Shown here: in pieces, positions 44,139 through 53,555 of the stretch | How positions within the stretch are numbered: the first letter of the stretch is position 1 | Layout of the letters: each line of letters begins with the position of its first letter | NCBI GenBank assembly: GCA_000621905.1 | Contig: JHXB01000013.1 | Coordinates: forward strand, 1-64,000 | Reading direction: 5' to 3' | Length of the DNA stretch: 64,000 nt | Source: Lachnospiraceae bacterium NC2004 | GTDB lineage: Bacteria > Bacillota > Clostridia > Lachnospirales > Lachnospiraceae | Notes under the pieces: generated by a model | Database searches by the model: none | Seen by the model: the letters and a program-made list of their open reading frames with translations, nothing else | Told to the model about the DNA's origin: nothing | Position numbers and translations under genes: made by a program

Positions 44139-45431
44139 CTATTTATCACCGTATAAACGTAACCCAGACTTTTGACTTTCTAAGATATATCTGTCAGTTT
44201 TATCAGGTGTGGTAGTATTATTATAATAAGCGTTAATATTAAACCAGTCAAACACTTCATGTTCAAAATATTCAGGCATAAGTCTTGCTGCTTCGATATC
44301 GAACGAATAGAAATCGAGTCCCTTGTCATATAGTTTAAACAAAGAAAATTCATCCTTTTTGTAAGGTTCTTTATATATGTACTTCTCTTTATCAGGAACC
44401 TTGTTATCGTTATATTTGAAATCAGAACATTCAAGATAGTACGATTCCTTATTTGATTCTCTTACTATTGAAAATGTTCCAGAGAACGAAGCATACTCAC
44501 CCTTATCACTACCGGTATTTAAATTATAATATCCTCCGGTAAATGTTCCGTCGTCCTTAAGTTCCATATCTGTCCAACAAGACTCATCTCCGGAATTGGT
44601 AGTATACTTTCCTGAACATTTCTTGAACACATCTTTTGCATTTACTTCTTTATAAGCCAAACTAAACGCCTTGGTTTTAGCTTCCTTGTAGGATAAAGAG
44701 CAATCCTGAAGTTTTTCAACACAAGAACTAATTAAATCATCAAGCTCACCGTCTTTTATCAATACAACCGATATGTTATCAAGTATATCATTGATTAGTT
44801 CTTCTGCTTCAGACTTAGAAATCTTTTCACCATCTTTGGTATATTCATCATTTTCTGATGTAACTAAACTACCGGAATTAAGCCTGCTAGACTCATCTTC
44901 CTTTTTTATTACATGATATGAATTTCCTGACTCCATACATTTTATAAGTACCAAATTACCATCTGACATACCACAAACCGCATATCCTTTCGCTTTATCA
45001 TTTGGAGTTATAAAACGTGGTTCTTCATACACCACATCATACTGTCTTTTTATATCTTCATGTTTCTTGTATGTGATAATGCTGAAATTGGCACAAATGC
45101 TGTTAGGCTTGATGTACTCGTTATAAGTGTAGTTATTGTCAACCATGAGCATATCTGGATGCTCTTTAGATGATATTTTGCTATAACAAACACAAGTATT
45201 AGATAAATTGTTATCATCGGTACCGGAAAAACGATCTAAATAGATTCTCCAAACAGAAGAATCATCTTCATCCGTAACGCTGTCATCATTATACAAATTA
45301 GCAAGCTCCATTTTGGACTCAGTGTTTGTGTCACTATCTTTACCAGAATCAGTTATAGAATCACTACATCCCGTACAAATCATAGAAAATAAAGTATAAA
45401 GAATTATAAGATAGATGATATCTGTACGCAT
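44139..45431 (-). CDS. Lipoprotein of unknown function
   Basis: A 430-aa protein starting MRTDIIYLIILYTLFSMICTGCSD, a lipoprotein signal with Cys at about 22, so it should be membrane-anchored outside. The start at 45431 has GGGAGGT. Residues ~230-290 are helical with a Cys (LISSCVEKLQDCSLSYKEA). Residues ~295-400 are strand-rich (GKYTTNSGDESCWTDMELKDDGTFTGGYY), like small lipocalin-type folds. Not recognised further. It lies on the same strand as the BlaR1-like gene but well separated. Confidence 0.7.
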   Translation of the reverse strand: MRTDIIYLIILYTLFSMICTGCSDSITDSGKDSDTNTESKMELANLYNDDSVTDEDDSSVWRIYLDRFSGTDDNNLSNTCVCYSKISSKEHPDMLMVDNNYTYNEYIKPNSICANFSIITYKKHEDIKRQYDVVYEEPRFITPNDKAKGYAVCGMSDGNLVLIKCMESGNSYHVIKKEDESSRLNSGSLVTSENDEYTKDGEKISKSEAEELINDILDNISVVLIKDGELDDLISSCVEKLQDCSLSYKEAKTKAFSLAYKEVNAKDVFKKCSGKYTTNSGDESCWTDMELKDDGTFTGGYYNLNTGSDKGEYASFSGTFSIVRESNKESYYLECSDFKYNDNKVPDKEKYIYKEPYKKDEFSLFKLYDKGLDFYSFDIEAARLMPEYFEHEVFDWFNINAYYNNTTTPDKTDRYILESQKSGLRLYGDK

Positions 45432-45570
45432 ATTATACCTCCCTTGAATTAGGTTACTTCTTTTTGTAATATGAGTAACTACATGAATTATACGGACAAT
45501 AATTAACATCATGAAGCATTAATGGTCCCATCCCCCATTTAGATTTGATTTTCATGTTGCTTGCGTCTGA

Positions 45571-45602
45571 ATGCTCCAGTGGGGACAGTCCCTACTGGAG
45601 CG
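45571..45602. terminator. Strong hairpin between lipoprotein and BlaR1-like genes
   Basis: GCTCCAGT and ACTGGAGC flank GGGA..TCCC, giving a long near-perfect stem just after the BlaR1-like stop. No T-run follows, so its function as a terminator is uncertain. Confidence 0.4.
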
Positions 45603-45613
45603 TTAGCAATTAT

Positions 45614-47881
45614 TTATTGTCTTGAAAACTGATTAATAAGATTCCATACTTCTTCATTTTCACTCTCATTAAACTCATAACAAACATTTCCTGAATTATA
45701 GATTCCACAAGAGTCAGTTGCAGGAGAAATAATTCCCAATGTTCCATCGGCACGTTTTAAGTAAAGTGTTGTATAAAACGGGCATTCACTTGCACCTTTA
45801 ATAGTATGTGCAGAGCTAAGCAAACTCTCGAGTTTAGACAATACCCTTTTATCTTCACAATGAAGCATACCACTTTCATTTGACTTTATATCAAGTTCAG
45901 GCGGTAACTCCATGGTATCAGAAACCCAAATGTCTGCCGAAACTATATCATGTATATCCTCCGGTTTAAAGTCAACCGCTCCTTCCAACCCTTCAGGAAC
46001 ATATAACGGATAATATGTTGTTACATCATCATTTCTTGTTTCACAAAAACACAATTCACCGATTCTAGATCCATAATGAAGCCATGTAAACACTTTATCA
46101 TTATTGTCATCCCATACTTCAACTGAGCCCGGAACAATGTCAGAGTTCATTTTATATTTAAATGTAGGATCTTCTTCAGCAGCCAATTCGAGAGGATTCT
46201 TGTGAAACTCAATACCATCATAATTACACGGCATTTTCTTTAATGTATCTTCAGAAATGTTATATACATACATATCATCATTAGAAATCGGATGAAGGTA
46301 AACAAGATTACCATCAACGCTTACTCTCTCATCGCAATAATCGTCTCCTTGAGTTTGATTGCAACCTATAGCTGCTAAATCAACAGAATTAACGATAGCT
46401 CTTTTACTCTTAGAATAAACAAATAATCCAACATACTCGCTAAACACTATCTTATCTTTGTCAGCATATAACAAATACGCAAGATCTGCTCCCACATAAT
46501 TCGAAAGATGAACCTTAGGTCTTGTAATTACAACAGTGTCAGAATTATCATTTTCTTCGGCTCTCTTTTCAGCATTTTTCAGATTTCTCGCTTGCTGTTT
46601 ATCAATATAATCTCCTTTAAACACTTTACTCCATAGGTATACCGGATAATTATCTTTTACATCTTCCTTAAAATATGCTCCTTCCCTTGGATGCCATTCC
46701 TCAACAAGTTTAAAATCGTCATTATCTTTTTTAACCGTAAATATAGACGCTACATGAGATGCGGATTTCTCGGATAATTCACCGTTATTATAACTATAGT
46801 CTTCATCTAAAACATAAGAGTATACCTTATATGTATTCCCTAATCTTTTTATTCCTAGAACTTCAACATCACACACATGAATATAATCATTATCCGGTGT
46901 TTCAATTTCCGATTTTATAAAACTAATAAGTTCATCCGTAGACACAGCACTCGGAGTTGTCAAAAAACACAAGCTCGCTACAATACAAACAAGCACTGCA
47001 AAAATCACAATCCATAAAGATGGTTTCTTATAGTTAACTATCCCCTTTATGCGACCTTTTACTCCAATTTCGCCAAATGCTACCGGACAAGCAGATATCA
47101 TTTTCTTTTTGGTACTGCAATCAAGCAACGCCTGCGAATATCCGACAATAAAATCATCATCCTTATCCTTAATAACTCTCTCATCACAAGCAGCTTCTAT
47201 GTCCTTGCATAAAAGAATATACGCAAGATAACTAAGCGGGTTAAACCAATATACTGCAAGAAGAATATAACCAAATGGCTTCCACCAATGATCATGTCTG
47301 CTTAAGTGCGCATTTTCATGTGCTATCACACGTTCAAATGTTGCAGCGTCCATACCTGACGGCACGTAAATGATAGGCATAAAAATCCCCAAAATAAACG
47401 GAGATTCCACATCATCACATTCATATATGTTATCTTTAACTTTAACTGAGGCACTTACTCTGCGTCTCAAACTAACATAGCTTATAAGCGCATATACAAT
47501 CAACACTACTACACCAACAATCCATATAATCCCTGCGATGTGAATTAAGACTTGCATCGGATTAGCACTCACCTCGACTTTAGGTGAAAATGTTGTCTCT
47601 ATTACAGGATTAACTGCACCATCAATAACTTGAAATCCGGAATTAATCTGTGGCTTAGCATCATAAGTTATAGTGCTTGGAACAACTTCAGCACTCGGAA
47701 GCAAACTAACCACACTTGTTAAAGAAAACGGACAGATAAGTCTTAGGGCAACAACTCCCCATAACAAACAATGAATCCACTTCGGTGCCTTCTTAAACAA
47801 CAACCTGATTACTAATACAGCAACAATAAGGTATGATGCATTTAAAGAAAGATTTAACACTTTCAAAAATACTGCTTCCAT
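45614..47881 (-). CDS. BlaR1/MecR1-like M56 membrane peptidase
   Basis: A 755-aa protein with N-terminal membrane helices and a cytoplasmic M56 zinc protease (HENAH at 188-192, preceded by ERVIA; later EAACDERVI supplies the third ligand). A further helix near 295-312 leads into a large extracellular domain (~320-755) that is not the usual penicillin-binding sensor, so the signal is unknown. By family knowledge, signal sensing leads to cleavage of the partner BlaI-type repressor. It follows that repressor gene by 3 bp. Confidence 0.85.
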   Translation of the reverse strand: MEAVFLKVLNLSLNASYLIVAVLVIRLLFKKAPKWIHCLLWGVVALRLICPFSLTSVVSLLPSAEVVPSTITYDAKPQINSGFQVIDGAVNPVIETTFSPKVEVSANPMQVLIHIAGIIWIVGVVVLIVYALISYVSLRRRVSASVKVKDNIYECDDVESPFILGIFMPIIYVPSGMDAATFERVIAHENAHLSRHDHWWKPFGYILLAVYWFNPLSYLAYILLCKDIEAACDERVIKDKDDDFIVGYSQALLDCSTKKKMISACPVAFGEIGVKGRIKGIVNYKKPSLWIVIFAVLVCIVASLCFLTTPSAVSTDELISFIKSEIETPDNDYIHVCDVEVLGIKRLGNTYKVYSYVLDEDYSYNNGELSEKSASHVASIFTVKKDNDDFKLVEEWHPREGAYFKEDVKDNYPVYLWSKVFKGDYIDKQQARNLKNAEKRAEENDNSDTVVITRPKVHLSNYVGADLAYLLYADKDKIVFSEYVGLFVYSKSKRAIVNSVDLAAIGCNQTQGDDYCDERVSVDGNLVYLHPISNDDMYVYNISEDTLKKMPCNYDGIEFHKNPLELAAEEDPTFKYKMNSDIVPGSVEVWDDNNDKVFTWLHYGSRIGELCFCETRNDDVTTYYPLYVPEGLEGAVDFKPEDIHDIVSADIWVSDTMELPPELDIKSNESGMLHCEDKRVLSKLESLLSSAHTIKGASECPFYTTLYLKRADGTLGIISPATDSCGIYNSGNVCYEFNESENEEVWNLINQFSRQ

Positions 47882-47884
47882 GAA

Positions 47885-48250
47885 TCATCTCTCCCTTCCC
47901 TTAAAACCATCTATCAAATGCTGAATTTCATCTATCTCTTTCTTGGTTAGTTTCTTTCTTGATGCAAATGCAGCAATAAATGCAGGTAAAGATCCCTCGT
48001 AAGACTCCTCAACAATCTGCTCACTCTTAGCTGAATAAAAGTCTTCTTTAGCTATCAGTGATGTTACTACGCCATCTTCGTTCAGAAGCAGCCCTTTTTC
48101 ACATAATTTTTTTAGTACCGTGTAAGTTGTAGATTTCTTCCATCCTAACTCCTGATTGCATAGTTTTACCAAATCTCCGGATTCTACAGGCTCGTACTCC
48201 CAAACAATATCTGCAAACCGCTCTTGAACCGCTCCTAACTCGATATACAT
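47885..48250 (-). CDS. BlaI/MecI/CopY-family repressor
   Basis: A 121-aa winged-helix repressor (LGAVQERFADIVWEYEPVESGDLVKLC, then KKSTTYTVLKKLCEKGLL recognition segment) with a helical dimerisation tail. It should bind the two GTCTA-N6-TAGAC palindromes upstream and be inactivated by the neighbouring M56 peptidase. It is the first gene of the pair. Confidence 0.9.
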   Translation of the reverse strand: MYIELGAVQERFADIVWEYEPVESGDLVKLCNQELGWKKSTTYTVLKKLCEKGLLLNEDGVVTSLIAKEDFYSAKSEQIVEESYEGSLPAFIAAFASRKKLTKKEIDEIQHLIDGFKGRER

Positions 48251-48300
48251 AGCACAATCTCACTCCTTATATTAAAGAATAAATATCAATAACAATCGCA

Positions 48301-48353
48301 GGTCTATTCTTGTAGACCATCTGTAGTCTATCACGATAGACCGTTGGTGTCAA
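48301..48353 (-). promoter_or_regulatory. Promoter with two BlaI-type operators
   Basis: On the minus strand TTGACA (48348-48353), 17 nt and TAGACT (48325-48330). Palindromes GGTCTA-N6-TAGACC (48301-48318) and GTCTA-N6-TAGAC (48326-48341) are centred 24 bp apart. One covers the -10 and the other the start of transcription, a standard repressor layout. Confidence 0.8.
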
Positions 48354-48377
48354 CATCTTTTTAAACATTTTATAATA

Positions 48378-48408
48378 AAAAAGCCTTACCCACAATGGAT
48401 AAGGCTCT
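48378..48408 (-). terminator. Terminator of the ATPase gene
   Basis: On the minus strand AGCCTTA / TAAGGCT stem followed by TTTTTTATT. Confidence 0.8.
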
Positions 48409-48431
48409 TCTACATGGTTCAATCGATAATC

Positions 48432-49481
48432 TCACACCCAAAACTTAGCAATCTCACCAAATCTTGGAAGGTTTAAGCTTAAATATCCATACTCCGAAGT
48501 ATCAATTAATCCTTTTCTTTTTAATCTATCTCTGTAAACAGACAATTTATTATTCGGCATATCAAGGCTATTACATATATCTTTTACCTTCATCCTACCA
48601 TTTAACACAAGGAGAGTTATAATACTCTTCTCTGTTTCTGGTAACTCAAACCAAATCTTCTCATAAACATATTCACTCAATGTACTGTCATAATAAGAAA
48701 TCAGTTCATCAAAATCACATTTATCATTAGATTCAAATATCTTATCCCAGTATAAATACCCTAATGCTTGATATGCAAATGCATAACCATTCGTTAAATG
48801 TGCAAGTTTCTTTGCCTCTTCATCATTTAACTTAAACACTGCTTTATACCTAATAGCAATCGAAGCGATACTTAATGGTTCAAGGTAAATCTTAGGAGCA
48901 CGATAAAGAAATGTTAAACTTTTTTCGTTTTGAAGATTGTTGATATTCTCATACAATCCTGTCATAAGAAGAAATACCGGCAGTTTGGATCTTAATAATA
49001 TCTGATACACACTTGCAAACGCTCTCACATACTTGTTATTAATTATCTCATCAATAACAATCAAAACTCTATATTTCTTCTTTTTTAATTCTTTTAGAAG
49101 GCTCTCTAGTGCTACTGTTATATCAAATATCGGTGTAGAATTAGTCAATGAAACTCCAATTCCAAGCCCAGATAAATCTATTTTGGCATCAATAAAAAGA
49201 TTCTGCAGCCCCCGCCTACTATACAAATTAGCTGCAATACTATTAAGAATGTCTACATCAGGTGACACATTAATAACAACCCAATTCTTCATATTAACAA
49301 ATGTATCCGAGAGATTAGAAAGCATAACCGTTTTCCCTGCGCCTCTTACACCTGATAATAAATATAGATAATTCGATGGAACATCACTCGTAAACATATC
49401 TGTAATTTGATTCATCTGAACAGTTCTTGATATATATTCATTCGGCTCAATTCCAAATGATAATGTATACGGATTATTCAT
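48432..49481 (-). CDS. AAA/STAND-type ATPase with winged-helix C-terminus
   Basis: A 349-aa ATPase of the kind annotated as ATP-binding or archaeal-type ATPases. Walker A is GVRGAGKT (about 44-51), Walker B RVLIVIDEI (near 140) and an arginine sensor region MTGLYENINNLQ follows. Residues ~280-349 form a winged helix (MKVKDICNSLDMPNNKLSVYRDRLKRKGLI). It may act as an ATP-dependent transcription regulator. The start at 49481 has GAGGTG; the GTG nine bases earlier is less likely. Upstream 30-bp iterons suggest self-control. Confidence 0.75.
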   Translation of the reverse strand: MNNPYTLSFGIEPNEYISRTVQMNQITDMFTSDVPSNYLYLLSGVRGAGKTVMLSNLSDTFVNMKNWVVINVSPDVDILNSIAANLYSRRGLQNLFIDAKIDLSGLGIGVSLTNSTPIFDITVALESLLKELKKKKYRVLIVIDEIINNKYVRAFASVYQILLRSKLPVFLLMTGLYENINNLQNEKSLTFLYRAPKIYLEPLSIASIAIRYKAVFKLNDEEAKKLAHLTNGYAFAYQALGYLYWDKIFESNDKCDFDELISYYDSTLSEYVYEKIWFELPETEKSIITLLVLNGRMKVKDICNSLDMPNNKLSVYRDRLKRKGLIDTSEYGYLSLNLPRFGEIAKFWV

Positions 49482-49502
49482 AAATAACACCTCACATCTA
49501 TC

Positions 49503-49572
49503 AGTTATAACTTTTATTTCTCAGTTATAATTAGTTATAACTTCCACTTCTCAGTTATAATTAGTTATAACT
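49503..49572 (-). promoter_or_regulatory. 30-bp iterons with AGTTATAACT palindromes
   Basis: The palindrome AGTTATAACT occurs at 49503, 49533 and 49563, exactly 30 bp apart, with AGTTATAATT variants at 49523 and 49553. Five sites in a 20/10 spacing pattern lie just upstream of the ATPase-winged-helix gene, most simply read as cooperative operator sites. Confidence 0.75.
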
Positions 49573-49635
49573 TTATAATACATTTATTCTTCATTTAAGT
49601 CAAGTAGTACAGGGCCCATGGCGCGCAAACAACTA

Positions 49636-49663
49636 AAATCCTCCGGCATGTGCCGGAGGATTT
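49636..49663 (-). terminator. Terminator of the 1256-aa surface protein gene
   Basis: AAATCCTCCGGC / GCCGGAGGATTT with a 4-nt loop, three bases after the stop. Confidence 0.8.
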
Positions 49664-49666
49664 GTT

Positions 49667-52600
49667 TTAGTATGTTCTTAACTTAGTATTCTTGGCTATC
49701 TTACTGTTCTTTAAGAGTATATGATATGGCTTGTAGTATTCGTCAGGCATCTTGATGATAGCATTTTTCTTGATCTTAGAAAATGAATACTTACCTATTG
49801 ATGTTATGGTATTGGTTGTAATATTGGTGTTCTTAAGACTGCTGTCCTTATAGAATACATAGGTGCCGATAGTGGTTACCTTACCACCTATCTTAAGGTT
49901 CTTCAGCTTAGTACAGTTCATAAACGCTTTGCTCTCGACACTCTTTAAGCCACCACCCAAAGTGACGCTTGTAAGCTTCTTACAACCGTATACAGCCTGC
50001 TTACCTATCGCCTTACAGTTGGTCTTATTACAGGTAAATGTCATAAGCTTCTTACAGCCCTTAAACGCGTAATTAGCAACTCTTGTAACCTTATATGTAA
50101 CTATTCCGAATTCAACCGTATTAGGCACATTAACCGTAGTTATATTAGCACTCTTAGGTCTATAAAGAGTAACCTCTCCCTTGGTGTCAGATGACAATGT
50201 AACTTTATACTTATACTTGCCAACCGTAAAATACGAATTGACAGGTAACGCATATTCAACAACAGGCTCTATCACCGTAGGGTTAGATGGAGTAGCATTA
50301 CCGCTTGAAACAGGAAACTTCCTGTTATATATAGCTTCTATCATAACAAGTTTCTGATACTCTGCATCTCCAACCAACGCTTTCTGCGCGTCTGTTAATG
50401 CGTTATATGCAGCTCGCGCTGCCTGTATCGATGACGCCATACCTTTAATTATGTACGCGTCACTGACATTTCCGTTGTCAGTATTGACCTCTATAAGAGC
50501 AATACACTCGGCCGCAAGTTGCTTGTCCGACTTGACTTTCGGAGTGCCGTCTTCGGAAACAGCATCCTCTGAAGCCTCCTCTTCCTCTGTAGAAGTTCCT
50601 CCATCCTTCATCCACTGTGCATAAAGCGTCGTGTCTGCGGTAGGTGTAAACTTCTCACCCGGAACATAGTCGGTTCCTCTTCCGCTTGATGCGGTATTCC
50701 ACTTAACGAACTTATATCCTACTCTTGCGTAGTAACATTTCTGAACTTCAACCTGAGTTCCGGCAACATAAGCTGCGTCAAATGAAGCCATGCTTCCGAT
50801 ACCACCGGTTCCGTTGTAATTAACCTTATATCTTGTAAGCTCCTGAACTGTGTAAGTCGCGCGTCCCCATTTGGCTGTATTCTCGGTAGAGGTAGCCGTA
50901 ACTACAAGTTTAGAAGTGTTGGTACTTGCGGGCTCATTTTCACTAATGTAAAGCTTGGCGGTCTTGCCGTCCGCTCCCGGAACAATACGTGTCTTTTTGT
51001 CGTAATCAGGGTCTGTAGGCTCAGCAATGTCAACCGCTCCCGAAAGGCTCCATGTAACAGTTCCAGTTGCCGGAGTACCGGTTACAGAAACCGTAAGGTC
51101 TAACACTTCTCCCTGATTGATTACCTTGTCACTAGGCTTAACGTATACCTTATCGATACTGACATTGACAATCCACTGTGCATATAATGTAACATCTGAC
51201 TGAAGTGTAAATGTATCTCCAGGATTATACTTGGTTCCGCTACCATTCTTGGCAGTGTTCCATCCATCAAATGTGTATCCGTTACACTTAATTGATGTAG
51301 TACCTTCGTTCTTGACAACCGTAACCGACGCACTCTCTGCGTCTTTCTCAACACTTGGTATCGTTCCCGTTACCGTCTTGTTGGTCGGTGCATTCTTGTC
51401 ATAAGTAAGGACGTATTTGGTTCCGATGTCGAGCTCAATAAAATCAGTCTGATTCGGATCCTCCATTGATATAGCCCTTATTGTAAGAGCAGGCGCAGTT
51501 TCATTGGCTGCAACTGACAATACTCCGGCTGAAGTAATAGAAGTAGCACCACTGACATTACCATCAACCTCCCAGGTCACTCTCGTTCCTGTGTTAGAAC
51601 CGTCGGCGACAGTAACCGTCGCTTTGAAATTGGCTGTATATCCCTTGTAAAGCTTAGTAAGCGATTCATCTTCAGGTGATACCTCAACGTCATCTACTCT
51701 GACCACATGTATGATATAAGTAACTACTTCACTGTCAGTATATCCGTTGCATCGAGCAAATGTCTTAATCGTAGTATCTGTTGCCCCTAAACCGACCACT
51801 ATACCATCGGCAGTGTATGTTAACTTACTTGCATTGGTACCACTCGGATCAATACCGTTTCTTGTATAGTAGATATCAGTCGGAGTATCACTATCTCCGG
51901 CTTTAGATGTAAGGAATATATTGGCGCTTGTCTGACTACCGCTAAGCACAATGTTCAAACGCGTCGAAGTCTCTGTATCTGTTCTGTTGATAATCGAATG
52001 GTCCGATGTAATATCAGGCTCAGAACACTTACCCTCGGTAATTTTAGCTATAACCCTAACACTCTTTGTTACATGATAAGTGCCTGTGACTCTGATTTTG
52101 GAAGGTTTACCCGCGTTGCTTGGGTCCTCCTCATACCATCCCTCAAAGTTACGACCTGCCTGAGTTCCTGTAACATTCGGGATGTTAGTCATAACCTTGT
52201 CATGTACTACATCTAATGAACCTTCAGTAGCACTTGTTACGTTAAAGTCCCCTCCATAATCGGCAAGTACGCCTTGTCCGTTATCAACTACAAATGTCAC
52301 CGTATGTCCATATCTTAAGAGCAATCTCTTCTCAGTACCCTGAGTACTCTTAACAACCTCACATCCATCCTGATCAGGAATAATATATTCAAACTTAGCT
52401 CCGGTATTAATAAGATCCTTGGTATCCGCACCTGTTATCTCAACCATAGAGCCTGACTGACTTTCATCAACACCTGAAGGAGCAATCTGAGAATATACAC
52501 CAATCTTAGCAGTATTACGTAAATCTTCTTCTAAGTGAATACCACCACCTTGTACCGAGGTTCCTGAAGCCTTGTAGTACACATTCTGTGGAGTCCTTGC

Positions 52601-53437
52601 AGCATCCCCTAAAGTATTGCCATAAATATATGGAGAGCCTTTCAAGTATAAAGGCATTGTACTCTCAAGGTACACACCTGCTCCATATCCCGACTTACCT
52701 GACTGAAGAGTGTTACCCATGATCTTACCGCCATACATATACATTCTACCTCTATTGACGTATACACCACCACCGGATATAGGGCTATTCTCTATAATCG
52801 CTCCGTCATTCATGTAAAATGTACCGAGGTAACTTGAATATGTATCAACATATACGGTACCCGGTCCGTTATTGCCTGTCTCAGGGTTCTTAGGCACAGA
52901 CATCTCAGCATTATTACAGTGAGTAAGCGTACTCTTGGCACCATTCATCGTAAAAGTACCGCCACCAACGTAAACAAGACAGTTAGAGGTACTTCCACCA
53001 TCAATCTTAATGTTCTCTATGGTAAGACTCTTTCCTGCTCCTACCCTAAAAACTGTTATATTGGAAATACGTGAAATCCTGGCTTCCGTCGTCTCGCTGC
53101 TTGACTTAACCGTCACATTGGCCTCGATATTAAGAGTATCTGTAAGCAGGCACTCGGTACCTTCGGTTAAGATAATCTCAAATCTGGTATTACCGTTACC
53201 TGACGCGTTAGCCGACGCATTAGCCGATGCAACCGCCTCTGTAAGAGATGTCATAAAATACGACGCTTCAGCACCGGTGTTAATCTGTATCATTTTGAGG
53301 GTACAAGAAGTATTGTCTGTCGCTCTTGTAGTTACAGCTCTTAGTCCTAAAACAGCCGCCACCGCGACTAATAATAGTACAAATGAAGCTATACCCCGTC
53401 TTAATCTATTTACTCTATCATTATAAACACGAGCCAT
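49667..53437 (-). CDS. Large repeat surface protein, 1256 aa
   Basis: An exported protein (membrane segment ~16-33 after a basic start). A right-handed beta-helix-like region (~80-340, MNGAKSTLTHCNNAEMS, GGVYVNRGRMYMYGGKIMGN) is followed by Listeria-Bacteroides type repeats (TFDGWNTAKNGSGTKYNPG, TLYAQW, twice), Big_2-like Ig domains, an acidic linker (EEEEASEDAVSEDG near 985) and LRR_5-type repeats at the end (ANYAFKGCKKLMTF, KQAVYGCKKLTSV). No sortase motif; the C-terminus may bind the wall or partners by its basic repeats. Probably an adhesin-like protein. Confidence 0.8.
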   Translation of the reverse strand: MARVYNDRVNRLRRGIASFVLLLVAVAAVLGLRAVTTRATDNTSCTLKMIQINTGAEASYFMTSLTEAVASANASANASGNGNTRFEIILTEGTECLLTDTLNIEANVTVKSSSETTEARISRISNITVFRVGAGKSLTIENIKIDGGSTSNCLVYVGGGTFTMNGAKSTLTHCNNAEMSVPKNPETGNNGPGTVYVDTYSSYLGTFYMNDGAIIENSPISGGGVYVNRGRMYMYGGKIMGNTLQSGKSGYGAGVYLESTMPLYLKGSPYIYGNTLGDAARTPQNVYYKASGTSVQGGGIHLEEDLRNTAKIGVYSQIAPSGVDESQSGSMVEITGADTKDLINTGAKFEYIIPDQDGCEVVKSTQGTEKRLLLRYGHTVTFVVDNGQGVLADYGGDFNVTSATEGSLDVVHDKVMTNIPNVTGTQAGRNFEGWYEEDPSNAGKPSKIRVTGTYHVTKSVRVIAKITEGKCSEPDITSDHSIINRTDTETSTRLNIVLSGSQTSANIFLTSKAGDSDTPTDIYYTRNGIDPSGTNASKLTYTADGIVVGLGATDTTIKTFARCNGYTDSEVVTYIIHVVRVDDVEVSPEDESLTKLYKGYTANFKATVTVADGSNTGTRVTWEVDGNVSGATSITSAGVLSVAANETAPALTIRAISMEDPNQTDFIELDIGTKYVLTYDKNAPTNKTVTGTIPSVEKDAESASVTVVKNEGTTSIKCNGYTFDGWNTAKNGSGTKYNPGDTFTLQSDVTLYAQWIVNVSIDKVYVKPSDKVINQGEVLDLTVSVTGTPATGTVTWSLSGAVDIAEPTDPDYDKKTRIVPGADGKTAKLYISENEPASTNTSKLVVTATSTENTAKWGRATYTVQELTRYKVNYNGTGGIGSMASFDAAYVAGTQVEVQKCYYARVGYKFVKWNTASSGRGTDYVPGEKFTPTADTTLYAQWMKDGGTSTEEEEASEDAVSEDGTPKVKSDKQLAAECIALIEVNTDNGNVSDAYIIKGMASSIQAARAAYNALTDAQKALVGDAEYQKLVMIEAIYNRKFPVSSGNATPSNPTVIEPVVEYALPVNSYFTVGKYKYKVTLSSDTKGEVTLYRPKSANITTVNVPNTVEFGIVTYKVTRVANYAFKGCKKLMTFTCNKTNCKAIGKQAVYGCKKLTSVTLGGGLKSVESKAFMNCTKLKNLKIGGKVTTIGTYVFYKDSSLKNTNITTNTITSIGKYSFSKIKKNAIIKMPDEYYKPYHILLKNSKIAKNTKLRTY

Positions 53438-53466
53438 AAAAACACCTCCGAAAAACTATTATCCCC

Positions 53467-53499
53467 AAGATCCTTCGGAACTTCGTTCCTCAGGATGAC
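53467..53499. repeat. REP-like palindromic element
   Basis: An inverted relative of 31385-31418: AAGATCCTTCGGAAC on one side and CAGGATGAC on the other. Such elements are scattered between genes in many Firmicutes and Bacteroidetes. Confidence 0.5.
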
Positions 53500-53555
53500 A
53501 TATAAAATATATTCTAAATTATATCTCACAAAAATCAGAATCCTGTGATATCTAG

